Below are positions 1-8,741 of a DNA stretch of 64,000 nt, piece by piece; the first letter of the stretch is position 1; each line of letters begins with the position of its first letter. The stretch spans positions 1-64,000 of the forward strand of contig NZ_FOSQ01000015.1 in assembly GCF_900114315.1 (NCBI RefSeq). The letters are read 5' to 3'. The notes under the pieces were generated by a model. The model searched no databases, was not told the DNA's origin, and saw only the letters and a list, made by a program, of their open reading frames with translations. Both the position numbers and the translations under genes were made by a program. This DNA is from Falsiroseomonas stagni DSM 19981. GTDB lineage: Bacteria; Pseudomonadota; Alphaproteobacteria; Acetobacterales; Acetobacteraceae.

Positions 1-80
1 ATGCCTGGAACGCCCTCATCAACGATCCAAGCCGCATCACCTCCATCGCCACCCGCGACTACGCACAGGTCAACCGTTGA
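1..80 (+). CDS. C-terminal end of an unrecognised, probably phage-derived protein
   Basis: A frame open from the left edge (codons starting at base 3) ends in TGA at 78-80 and encodes 25 visible residues, including AWNALINDPSRITSIATRDY. The segment sits directly before the degraded lysis genes and reads in the same direction, so it is probably the tail end of a late phage structural or tail-associated gene. That is inferred from position; the fragment is too short to assign a family. Its start lies outside the window. Confidence 0.4.
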   Translation, partial: AWNALINDPSRITSIATRDYAQVNR

Positions 81-90
81 GGGCGTTGGT

Positions 91-395
91 ATGAGTGCCA
101 CCGCACCGCCGAACCCCGATGACCGGGGCCCTGGCAGTTGGACAAGCGAGTCCCCATCGCCCTCATCCTGGCGGTCGCCGTACAGACCGCCGGCATGGTG
201 TGGTGGGCCGGGCGGCTATCCGTCAGGGTGGACCAGCACGCCGCCATGATCGCTGACCTTCGCCTGGCCGACACGGCGCAGATGATGGATAGCCGCCGCA
301 TCTCGGGCGCGCTTGCGTGGATGGACGAGCGACTGAAGGCGCATGCCGAGACCCTGAACGATATCAAGAACGCGATCGCCCGGCAGGAGCGCTGA
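91..395 (+). pseudogene. Frameshifted small membrane protein of a phage lysis module
   Basis: An ATG at 91 opens a frame reading MSATAPPNPDDRGP. The neighbouring frame then continues as WQLDKRVPIALILAVAVQTA, one hydrophobic membrane segment, and a charged helical tail ending IARQER at 395. Joined, the two parts make a protein of about 100 residues with a short N-terminal tail, one membrane helix and a likely coiled coil, a shape usual for small phage lysis accessory proteins. The switch of frame lies in the G/C run near 122-133 and fits a one-base deletion. The only intact start for the second part alone is TTG at 138 with a poor ribosome site. It could therefore be a shorter working gene, a decayed gene or a sequencing error. 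Function is inferred from shape and neighbours. Confidence 0.5.
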
Positions 396-406
396 AGGAG
401 GCTGGC

Positions 407-724
407 ATGGACTGGACCGACCTGGGTAACGCTACGCTGGTGCTGATGGCGCTGACGGTCGCCGCGCGGGCGCTGGTGCCGGTGGCGATCGAGGTGCTGC
501 GTGAGCGGTTGCTGGCGAGCCGCAACGCCCGTGTGGCGGCGGCGGAGACGGTGGCGGCGTAGATTGCCCGCGGCCTGGTGCCCGACCTGGCTGCCGGCGT
601 GACCGTGCTGCGGGACAGGCTGCCTGCCACGATGGCGGCGCTGGGGCACCCGCCGCCGGACGTGCTGCAGGGAATCATCCTCAAGGCCGGAGCGGCGGCC
701 ACCGGCGGGAGCGCGCGGCCATGA
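407..724 (+). pseudogene. Holin-like small phage protein interrupted by an in-frame amber codon
   Basis: ATG 407 has an ideal ribosome site (AAGGAGG at 395-401). The frame gives MDWTDLGNATLVLMALTVAA, a hydrophobic segment, and then stops at TAG 560-562 after 51 residues. The same frame continues without interruption as IARGLVPDLAAGVTVLRDRL and on to TGA at 722-724, which overlaps the ATG of the endolysin gene. The overlap shows that the ancestral gene ran to 724 (105 codons). A single C-to-T change (CAG glutamine to TAG) explains the stop. A small membrane protein just before an endolysin suggests a holin or lysis accessory protein; no family was recognised with certainty. Confidence 0.55.
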
Positions 725-1281
725 CCAACCTGTTCGAGGCGACCATGGCGCGGGTGGCCCTGATGGAAAGGGGATACTCGAACGACCCGACCGACCGCGG
801 CGGCGAGACCAACCACGGCATCACGATCGCGGTGGCGCGAGCCTTCGGGTACCGCGGCGCCATGCGGGAGATGGCCAGGGCGGAGGCGATGGAGATTTAC
901 CGCGCCCGGTACTGGACCCAGCCGGCCTTCGACCGAATTGAGCCCATCAGCCCCGAGGTCGCGGGGTGGCTGCTGGATTGCGGGCTCAACATGGGCCAGG
1001 CCGCGGCCGGGACGATCCGGCAGCGGGTGCTGAACGCCCTGAATGACCGGGGCGCTCTACCCCGACCTCACCCCGGACGGCCAGTGCGGGGCGATGATCC
1101 GGGCGGCGCTTCAGGCGTTGCTGTCCCGCCGGCGGAGCGAGGGGCAGGCGCTCCTGCCGCGAATCCTGACAGCGCTCCAGGCGGCCCGGTACATCGGCGT
1201 CATGGAGGCCGATGGCAGCCGGGAAAAGCATGGGTGGGGCTGGATGCGGCAGGTCTTCACGTGCGGGCGTCGGGCCGATAA
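721..1281 (+). pseudogene. Phage endolysin, GH108 family, frameshifted
   Basis: The N-terminal part carries the GH108 lysozyme signature: LMERGYSNDP then DRGGETNHGIT, with the likely catalytic Glu at residue 16. These muramidases cleave peptidoglycan during phage release. After residue ~110 (ALNDRGA) the reading frame is lost. The expected C-terminal peptidoglycan-binding half continues one base over from about 1043: ALYPDLTPDG, then AALQALLSRR, then a GWMRQVF ending near 1259. A one-base insertion in the GGGG run at about 1048-1051 accounts for this. Neither frame gives a complete enzyme and the second runs on without a normal stop into the tRNA region. Assignment to GH108 is firm for the N-terminus; inactivity is inferred. 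Confidence 0.75.
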
Positions 1282-1355
1282 CTACCCTCGTGCCGAACCC
1301 GCATGCACCAACCGTCAGCCAAATTGCCAGAAAACGACGGTTGCCCGCGTGGTAG

Positions 1356-1442
<87 letters not shown>

Positions 1443-1596
1443 AGGAGGCGTCGTTCAGCGAGAGGCGATTTACGGGCCGGGGACGGGGGCGTCAAGCGGG
1501 GGGGGTGCGACAAGTTGTGGACTGTTTCCGATGCTTGGCGGGGCAGGGGAGCCCCCATATGGTCCGGCACGGATTTCCCTGACGGAGTGACGGATC

Positions 1597-2541
1597 ATGC
1601 GCACGGCGGATCGCAAGGTGGCGACGGTGTTCGGCGGCGCCGGTTTCATCGGACGCTACGTGGTGCAGCGCCTGGCGTCGCAGGACTACATCGTCCGCAT
1701 CGCGGGGCGGGACCCGCTGGCGGCGCGCTTCCTCTGCACCCAGGGCCGGGTCGGCCAGATCGTGCCGCTGCGCGCCGCGGTGACGGATGCCGCCGCGGTG
1801 GCCCGCGCGGTGGAAGGCGCCGATGTGGTGGTGAACCTGGTCGGCATCCTGCACGGGGATTTCGACACGGTGCAGGCCAAGGGGCCGGGCATCGTCGCGC
1901 AAGCCGCGGCGGCGGCGGGGGTGCGGCGGCTGGTCCATGTCTCCGCCATCGGCGCCGATGCGGCCAGCGACAGCCTCTATGCCAGCAGCAAGGGGCGGGG
2001 GGAGGCCGCGCTGCGCGCCGCCTTCCCGGCGGCGACCATCCTGCGGCCGTCCGTGATCTTCGGGGCCGAGGACAATTTCTTCAATCGATTCGCCGGCATG
2101 GCGCGGCTGCTGCCCTTCATGCCCGTCGTCTCCGGCGACACGAAGTTCCAGCCGGTCTTCGTGGGCGATGTCGCCGATGCTGTCATGGCGGCGGTGGAGC
2201 GCGAGGACGCCGCCGGCCGCACCTATGAACTCGGCGGGCCGCGGGTGATGAGCATGCGCGACGTGCTGCGCTTCATCCTGGATACGACGCGGCGGACCAA
2301 GCGGATGGTGGACATGCCGATGGGGCTGATGGGCTTCCAGGCCCGCCTGCTGGAGAAGCTGCCCAACCCCGCCGTGACCACGGACCAGTTGAAGCTGCTT
2401 GGCCGCGACAATGTGGTGGGGCAGGGGATGCCCGGCCTTGCCGATCTCGGCATTGCCCCGACCTCGGTGGAGGCGGTGGTGCCGGGCTATCTGCGGCGGT
2501 TCCGCCCGGGCGGCGGGCGGCGTGACCTGGCGGCGGCCTGA
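1597..2541 (+). CDS. NDUFA9-family (complex I associated) NAD(P)-binding protein
   Basis: This 314-residue protein starts with a Rossmann dinucleotide motif, VFGGAGFIGRYVVQRL (residues ~10-25), and continues as an atypical short-chain dehydrogenase with VHVSAIGAD and YASSKGRGE, which provides a partly conserved SxnYxxxK. The sequence resembles the bacterial relatives of the mitochondrial complex I accessory subunit NDUFA9/39 kDa, common in Alphaproteobacteria, where they bind a nucleotide and are thought to support respiratory complex assembly or sterol/quinone-type chemistry. It stands alone between the tRNA and gltD. A purine-rich stretch (GACGGAGTGACGG) precedes the ATG. Family is confident, physiological role is not. 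Confidence 0.85.
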   Translation: MRTADRKVATVFGGAGFIGRYVVQRLASQDYIVRIAGRDPLAARFLCTQGRVGQIVPLRAAVTDAAAVARAVEGADVVVNLVGILHGDFDTVQAKGPGIVAQAAAAAGVRRLVHVSAIGADAASDSLYASSKGRGEAALRAAFPAATILRPSVIFGAEDNFFNRFAGMARLLPFMPVVSGDTKFQPVFVGDVADAVMAAVEREDAAGRTYELGGPRVMSMRDVLRFILDTTRRTKRMVDMPMGLMGFQARLLEKLPNPAVTTDQLKLLGRDNVVGQGMPGLADLGIAPTSVEAVVPGYLRRFRPGGGRRDLAAA

Positions 2542-2616
2542 GGATGGGGCCGCAGCGGACCTGATTATCGCCTCCTTCGCCCCGGTGGTTGAGGGGGTGA
2601 ATTGGATCAGTGGAAA

Positions 2617-2644
2617 TTGGGTCAGCAATGCTACCTTATTAATG
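2617..2644 (+). promoter_or_regulatory. Possible promoter for gltD-gltB
   Basis: In the 213-bp gap before gltD there is an unusually AT-rich patch. TTGGGT (2617-2622), 16 bases, then TTAATG (2639-2644) resemble -35 and -10 elements. It is the only such patch in the gap. Suggestive by eye only. Confidence 0.3.
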
Positions 2645-2754
2645 CATTTCGGACTCGCGTCCTGGTTTTCAGTGCGGTAGAGGGGCCACACGCGGTGCCC
2701 GGGGGATGGGAGGGGGCCGCGTGCCTCGTCTCGCCCCAAGGGAGCGTCGCCACC

Positions 2755-4194
2755 ATGGCCGACCGGATGCTGCAGTTCGTGCGCCTCGACCAACGCCTGC
2801 CGGAAAAGCGGAAGGCGGATCTGCGACGCGAGGATTTCGACGAGATCTACAAGGCCTTCGATCCCGAAGGCGCCAAGACGCAGGCCAGCCGCTGCAGCCA
2901 GTGCGGCGTGCCCTTCTGCTCCGTCCACTGCCCGCTGAACAACAACATCCCGGACTGGCTGAAGCTGACCGCGGAAGGGCGGCTGGAGGAGGCCTATGAG
3001 GTCGCCTCCGCCACCAACACCTTCCCGGAGATCTGCGGCCGCATCTGCCCGCAGGATCGCCTCTGCGAAGGCAACTGCGTGATTGAGAAGGACTTCGGCA
3101 GCGTCACCATCGGGTCGGTCGAGAAGTACATCACCGACACCGCCTGGGAGAATGGCTGGGTCAAGGCGCCGATTCCGCGCCGCGAACTGGCGCAGAGCGT
3201 CGGCATCATCGGCGCCGGCCCCGGCGGCCTGGCGGCGGCGGAGCGGCTGCGCATGCGCGGCTACCAGGTCCATGTCTACGACCGCTACGACCGCGTCGGC
3301 GGCCTGATGATCTACGGCATCCCCAACTTCAAGCTGGAGAAGGAGGTGGTGCTGCGCCGCTGGAAGCAGTTCGAGGAAGGCGGCATCCACTTCCACCTGA
3401 ACGTCGCCGTCGGCAAGGACATCACGCTGGCGGAACTCCGCGAGAAGCATGACGCGGTGCTGGTCGCGACCGGCGTCTACAAGGCGCGCGACATGGCCGC
3501 CCCCGGCATTGGGCTCGATGGCATCGTGCCGGCGCTGGACTACCTGACCGCGTCGAACCGCGCGGGCCTCGGCGAAGTCGTGCCCGCCATGGAAAGCGGC
3601 GCGCTGAACGCGTCCGGCAAGCGCGTGGTCGTCATCGGCGGCGGCGACACCGCCATGGATTGCGTCCGCACCGCGGTGCGCCAGGGGGCGACCTCCGTCA
3701 CCTGCCTCTATCGCCGCGACAAGGCCAACATGCCGGGCTCCATGCGCGAAGTGCACCATGCCGAGGAAGAGGGCGTGACCTTCGAATGGCTCGGCGCGCC
3801 GGAAGCCTTCCTGGGCGATGGCAAGGTCGATGGCGTGCGCGCGCATCGCATGCATCTCGGCCTGCCCGACGCCTCTGGCCGCCAGCAGGTGGAACCGATT
3901 CCCGGCAGCAGCTTCACCATGCCGGCCGATCTGGTCATCATGGCGCTGGGCTTCGACCCCGAGGACCTGCCCAAGGCCTTCGAGGAGCCGGCCCTGCCCG
4001 TGACGCGCTGGGGCACGCTGAAGGTGAACCACCGCACCATGATGACGGACCTGCCCGGCGTCTTCGCCGCGGGCGACATCGTGCGCGGGGCGTCGCTGGT
4101 GGTCTGGGCGATCCGCGATGGGCGCGACGCGGCGGAATACATGCACAACTACATCCAGCAGAAGACCGCGGCGCTCGCCGTGGCGGCGGAGTGA
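2755..4194 (+). CDS. gltD: Glutamate synthase [NADPH] small (beta) subunit
   Basis: The 479-residue protein supplies electrons from NADPH, through FAD and iron-sulfur clusters, to the large subunit for making glutamate from glutamine and 2-oxoglutarate. Two cysteine groups near the N-terminus (C47, C50, C55, C59 and C94, C98, C104, C108) are the [4Fe-4S] ligands. GAGPGG at 153-158 is the FAD motif, and IGGGDTAMDC near residue 300 the NADPH motif. ATG 2755 was chosen over upstream in-frame codons because MADRMLQFVRLDQ matches the usual N-terminus and AAGGGAG lies just before it. gltB follows five bases after the stop, a classic gltD-gltB pair. Confidence 0.97.
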   Translation: MADRMLQFVRLDQRLPEKRKADLRREDFDEIYKAFDPEGAKTQASRCSQCGVPFCSVHCPLNNNIPDWLKLTAEGRLEEAYEVASATNTFPEICGRICPQDRLCEGNCVIEKDFGSVTIGSVEKYITDTAWENGWVKAPIPRRELAQSVGIIGAGPGGLAAAERLRMRGYQVHVYDRYDRVGGLMIYGIPNFKLEKEVVLRRWKQFEEGGIHFHLNVAVGKDITLAELREKHDAVLVATGVYKARDMAAPGIGLDGIVPALDYLTASNRAGLGEVVPAMESGALNASGKRVVVIGGGDTAMDCVRTAVRQGATSVTCLYRRDKANMPGSMREVHHAEEEGVTFEWLGAPEAFLGDGKVDGVRAHRMHLGLPDASGRQQVEPIPGSSFTMPADLVIMALGFDPEDLPKAFEEPALPVTRWGTLKVNHRTMMTDLPGVFAAGDIVRGASLVVWAIRDGRDAAEYMHNYIQQKTAALAVAAE

Positions 4195-4199
4195 TCCCC

Positions 4200-7100
4200 A
4201 TGGACAACGGGTTCGAGACCGGCGCGCAGTTCGCCGAAGGCTACAAGGCCAACCTGGCCACGCTGCGGGACGCCCATGTCGACCTGACCGAGCATGACGC
4301 CTGCGGCGTCGGCCTGGTGGCGGCGCTGGATGGCAAGGCGCGGCGGGATGTCGTGCAGGCCGGCATCGATGCGCTGAAGGCGGTGTGGCACCGCGGCGCG
4401 GTGGATGCCGATGGCAAGACCGGCGACGGCGCCGGCATCCATATCGAGATTCCCCAGGACTTCTTCACGGAAGTCGTGCAGCGCGGTGGCGATGCCGTGC
4501 GGCCGGGGCGCATCGCGGTCGGCATGGTGTTCCTGCCGAAGACCGACCTCGGCGCGCAGGAACGCTGCCGCCAGATCGTCGAGACCGAGATCCTGAACGC
4601 CGGCTACAACATCTATTCCTGGCGCCAGGTGCCGATCGACGTGTCCTGCATCGGCGAGAAGGCCAATGCGACGCGGCCAGAGATCGAGCAGATCCTGCTG
4701 TGGAACCCGCGTGGCGTCGATGACGACACCTATGAGCGGGACCTCTACGTCATCCGCCGGCGGATCGAGAAGCAGGCCATCGCGGCGCAGATTCCGGAGC
4801 TGTACCTGTGCTCCCTGTCCTGCCGCTCGATCATCTACAAGGGCATGTTCCTGGCGGAGAACCTGACGGATTTCTTCCCGGACCTGAACGACACGCGCTT
4901 CGTCAGCCGCTTCGCCATCTATCACCAGCGCTATTCCACCAACACCTTCCCCACCTGGCGCCTGGCCCAGCCCTTCCGCACGCTGGCCCATAACGGTGAG
5001 ATCAACACCGTCCACGGCAACATCAACTGGATGAAGAGCCACGAGACGCGGCTCGCCCATCCCCTGCTCGATGCCTACATGGACGATCTGAAGCCGATCG
5101 TGCAGGCGGGCGGGTCGGACACCGCGACGCTCGACAATGTGTTCGAGCTGCTGGTGCGCGGCGGGCGCGATGCGCCGATGGCCAAGGCGATGCTGATCCC
5201 GGAAAGCCTCGGCAACAACGCGACGATGCCGGAGGCGCACCGGGAGTTCTTCCTCTACTGCAACGCGGTGATGGAGCCCTGGGACGGCCCGGCGGCGATC
5301 GCGGCGACGGACGGCAAGTGGGCGATCGGAGGGCTGGACCGCAACGGCCTGCGCCCGATGCGCTACACCATCACCACCGACAACATGCTGGTCACGGGGT
5401 CCGAGACCGGCATGGTGAAGATCGCGGAGGACCGCATCATCGCCAAGGGCCGCGTCGGACCCGGGCAGTGCGTCGCCGTCGATCTCTCGACCGGCCGATT
5501 CTATGGCGACACGGAGCTGAAGGACGCGCTGTCCGCCCGCAAGCCCTTCGGTGACTGGACGCGCCGCACCACGCGCATCGACGGCATCGTCAAGGCCGGC
5601 GCCGATGAGCAGGCGGAATGGAGCGGCGAGGCGCTGCGCCGCCGCCAGCTGGCCGTCGGCTACACGCTGGAGGAGTTGGAGACGATCCTGCACCCGATGG
5701 TGGAGGAGGCGAGCGAGGCCGTGGGCTCCATGGGCGACGACACGCCCATCGCCGTGCTGTCCGGCCAGTATCGCGGCCTGCACCATTATTTCCGGCAATC
5801 CTTCAGCCAGGTGACCAACCCGCCGATCGACAGCCTGCGTGAGACGCGGGTGATGTCGCTGAAGACGCGGCTCGGCAATCTCGGGAACATCCTCGATGAG
5901 GACCCGACCCAGTGCGACATGCTGATGCTGGACAGCCCCGTGCTGTCCAATGCGGAATTCGCCGCGATGCGCGCCTATATGGGCGCCACCGTCTGCACCG
6001 TGGACGCGACCTTCCCGGTGTCCGAAGGCGAACAGGGGCTGCGCCGCGCGATCGAGCGCATCCGGCGGGAGGCCGAGGAAGGCGTGCGAAGCGGCTGCGC
6101 GCATGTGATCCTCTCCGATGAGGCGCAGGGGCCCGAGCGCGCGGCCATCCCGATGATCCTGGCGGTCGGCGGCGTGCACACGCATCTCGTGCGCCATTCG
6201 CTGCGGACCTTCACCTCCGTCAATGTGCGCTGCGCGGAATCCATCGACGTCCACTACATCGCCGTGCTGATCGGCGCGGGTGCGACGACGGTGAATGCCT
6301 ATCTCGCGCAGGAAAGCATCGCGGACCGGCACCGCCGCGGGCTGTTCGGCAGCCTGTCGCTGAAGGATTGCGTCGCCCGCTACAAGAAGGCGGTGGACAA
6401 GGGTCTGCTGAAGGTGATGTCCAAGATGGGCATCTCCGTCATCAGCTCCTATCGCGGCGGCATGAACTTCGAGGCCATCGGCCTGTCCCGCGCGCTCGTC
6501 GCCGAATTCTTCCCGGGCATCGCCAGCCGCATTTCCGGCATCGGCCTGTCCGGCATCGCGCGCCGCGTGCTGGCGCTGCATGCCAAGGCCTGGGACGCGG
6601 ATGCGGTGACGCTGCCGGTCGGCGGCCTCTACAAGCTGCGGAAGCGCGGCGAGAACCACGCCTTCGACGGCAGCCTGATCCACACGCTGCAGAAGGCTGT
6701 CGAGACGGACAGCTACCAGACCTTCAAGCGCTACACGGATGGCGTGCGGAAGCTGCCGCCGGTGGCGCTGCGGGACCTGCTGGATTTCCGCGCCGATGGC
6801 CGCACGCCGGTGTCCCTGGAGGAAGTCGAGAGCATCACGGAGATCCGCAAGCGCCTGGTGGCGCCCGGCATCTCCCTCGGTGCGCTGAGCCCGGAGGCGC
6901 ATGAGACGCTCTCCATCGCCATGAACCGTATCGGCGCGCGGTCCGACAGCGGCGAGGGTGGCGAGGATCCCGCCCGCGCGAAGCCGCGGCGCAATGGCGA
7001 CAACGCCAATTCCGCGATCAAGCAGATCGCCTCGGGCCGCTTCGGCGTCACGGCCGAATACCTGAACAACTGCAAGGAGATCGAGATCAAGGTCGCGCAG

Positions 7101-8741
7101 GGCGCCAAGCCTGGTGAGGGCGGGCAGTTGCCCGGCTTCAAGGTGACGGAGCTCATCGCCAAGCTGCGGCATTCCACGCCGGGCGTGATGCTGATCTCGC
7201 CGCCGCCGCACCACGACATCTACTCGATCGAGGATCTGGCGCAGCTCATCTACGATTTGAAGCAGATCAACCCCGAAGCGACGGTCTGCGTGAAGCTGGT
7301 GGCGCGCAGCGGCATCGGCACCATCGCGGCGGGCGTGGCCAAGGCGAAGGCGGATGCGATCCTGGTGTCCGGCCATTCCGGCGGCACGGGGGCGTCGCCC
7401 GTCTCCTCCATCAAGCATGCGGGCCTGCCGTGGGAGATGGGGCTTTCCGAAACCCACCAGGTGCTGATGCTGAACAGGCTTCGCCACCGCGTGAAGCTGC
7501 GCACCGATGGCGGCCTCAAGACGGGGCGGGACGTGGTGATCGCGGCCATGCTGGGCGCCGAGGAATTCGGCATCGGCACGGCGAGCCTCGTTGCCATGGG
7601 CTGCATCATGGTGCGGCAGTGCCATTCCAACACCTGCCCGGTCGGCGTCTGCACGCAGGATGACGCGCTCCGCCAGAAGTTCACCGGCACGCCGGAGAAG
7701 GTCATCAACCTCTTCTCCTTCGTGGCGGAGGAGGTGCGGGAAATCCTGGCCAGCCTCGGCTTCCGCAAGCTGACCGACGTGATCGGCCGCACCGACCTGC
7801 TGCGCCAGGTGTCGCGCGGTTCCGATGACCTCGACGACCTCGACCTCAACCCCCTCCTGGTCAAGGCGGATGCGGGCGCCCACGCCGCCTATTGCACCAT
7901 GGAAGGCCGGAACGAGGTGCCGGAGACGCTCGACGCCGACATGATCCGCGATGCCGCGGCGCTGTTCGAGCGTGGCGAGAAGATGCAGCTGGCCTACAAC
8001 ATCCGGAACACGCATCGCGCCATCGGCACGAAGATCTCCTCCAAGATCGTGCGCAAGTTCGGGATGGAGGGGCTGCAGCGCGGGCACCTGACCGTGCGGC
8101 TGCGCGGTTCCGCCGGCCAGTCGCTGGGCGCCTTCGCTGTGAAGGGCCTCAAGCTGGAAGTCTTCGGCGACGCCAATGACTATGTCGGCAAGGGCCTGTC
8201 GGGCGGCACCATCGTGGTGCGGCCGGCGCCGTCCTCCTCGCTCGTGTGGCGGGAGAACACGATCATCGGCAATACCTGCCTCTACGGCGCGACCGGTGGC
8301 GCGCTGTTCGCGGCGGGCCAGGCGGGCGAACGCTTCGCCGTGCGCAATTCCGGCGCGCTGGCGGTGGTGGAAGGCTGCGGCGCCAACGGGGCCGAGTACA
8401 TGACGGGCGGCTGCGTCGTCATCCTCGGTGCCGTGGGCGACAATTTCGGCGCCGGCTTCACCGGCGGCATGGCCTTCCTCTACGACGCCGACAACACCTT
8501 CGAGAAGCGCGTGAACCCGGAGACGCTGCTGTGGCAGCGCCTCGGCGGCAGCGCGCATTGGGAGGAGGTGCTGCGCGACCATGTGCAGCGCCATGTGAAG
8601 GAGACGGGCAGCCCCTTCGCCGCCCGCATCCTGAATGACTGGGCGTCGGAGCGCGGCCATTTCTGGCACATCGTACCGAAGGAATACGCGAAGTACCTGC
8701 CCAAGCCGATGACCGACGCCGCGGCCGTCGCCGCGGAGTGA
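4200..8741 (+). CDS. gltB: Glutamate synthase [NADPH] large (alpha) subunit
   Basis: This 1513-residue protein has the full domain order of the family: N-terminal class II glutamine amidotransferase, central domain, FMN-binding synthase domain and C-terminal beta-helix. The amidotransferase nucleophile is C35 in HDACGVGLV, so a 34-residue propeptide is expected to be removed, as in Azospirillum. The [3Fe-4S] ligands C1135, C1141 and C1146 lie in CIMVRQCHSNTC. It releases ammonia from glutamine and transfers it through an internal tunnel to 2-oxoglutarate. ATG 4200 lies five bases after gltD. Its TGA overlaps the GTG start of the xylanase gene. Confidence 0.97.
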   Translation: MDNGFETGAQFAEGYKANLATLRDAHVDLTEHDACGVGLVAALDGKARRDVVQAGIDALKAVWHRGAVDADGKTGDGAGIHIEIPQDFFTEVVQRGGDAVRPGRIAVGMVFLPKTDLGAQERCRQIVETEILNAGYNIYSWRQVPIDVSCIGEKANATRPEIEQILLWNPRGVDDDTYERDLYVIRRRIEKQAIAAQIPELYLCSLSCRSIIYKGMFLAENLTDFFPDLNDTRFVSRFAIYHQRYSTNTFPTWRLAQPFRTLAHNGEINTVHGNINWMKSHETRLAHPLLDAYMDDLKPIVQAGGSDTATLDNVFELLVRGGRDAPMAKAMLIPESLGNNATMPEAHREFFLYCNAVMEPWDGPAAIAATDGKWAIGGLDRNGLRPMRYTITTDNMLVTGSETGMVKIAEDRIIAKGRVGPGQCVAVDLSTGRFYGDTELKDALSARKPFGDWTRRTTRIDGIVKAGADEQAEWSGEALRRRQLAVGYTLEELETILHPMVEEASEAVGSMGDDTPIAVLSGQYRGLHHYFRQSFSQVTNPPIDSLRETRVMSLKTRLGNLGNILDEDPTQCDMLMLDSPVLSNAEFAAMRAYMGATVCTVDATFPVSEGEQGLRRAIERIRREAEEGVRSGCAHVILSDEAQGPERAAIPMILAVGGVHTHLVRHSLRTFTSVNVRCAESIDVHYIAVLIGAGATTVNAYLAQESIADRHRRGLFGSLSLKDCVARYKKAVDKGLLKVMSKMGISVISSYRGGMNFEAIGLSRALVAEFFPGIASRISGIGLSGIARRVLALHAKAWDADAVTLPVGGLYKLRKRGENHAFDGSLIHTLQKAVETDSYQTFKRYTDGVRKLPPVALRDLLDFRADGRTPVSLEEVESITEIRKRLVAPGISLGALSPEAHETLSIAMNRIGARSDSGEGGEDPARAKPRRNGDNANSAIKQIASGRFGVTAEYLNNCKEIEIKVAQGAKPGEGGQLPGFKVTELIAKLRHSTPGVMLISPPPHHDIYSIEDLAQLIYDLKQINPEATVCVKLVARSGIGTIAAGVAKAKADAILVSGHSGGTGASPVSSIKHAGLPWEMGLSETHQVLMLNRLRHRVKLRTDGGLKTGRDVVIAAMLGAEEFGIGTASLVAMGCIMVRQCHSNTCPVGVCTQDDALRQKFTGTPEKVINLFSFVAEEVREILASLGFRKLTDVIGRTDLLRQVSRGSDDLDDLDLNPLLVKADAGAHAAYCTMEGRNEVPETLDADMIRDAAALFERGEKMQLAYNIRNTHRAIGTKISSKIVRKFGMEGLQRGHLTVRLRGSAGQSLGAFAVKGLKLEVFGDANDYVGKGLSGGTIVVRPAPSSSLVWRENTIIGNTCLYGATGGALFAAGQAGERFAVRNSGALAVVEGCGANGAEYMTGGCVVILGAVGDNFGAGFTGGMAFLYDADNTFEKRVNPETLLWQRLGGSAHWEEVLRDHVQRHVKETGSPFAARILNDWASERGHFWHIVPKEYAKYLPKPMTDAAAVAAE

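Noticed and set aside
1-249. 82-codon frame from the first base
   Set aside because: It joins unrelated pieces: a mirror of the upstream gene's end and only the first part of the frameshifted membrane protein.
4149-8669. Very long open frame on the minus strand opposite gltB
   Set aside because: It is a high-GC antisense shadow: rich in His/Arg/Ala/Gly without any domain, while the plus strand encodes a full GltB.
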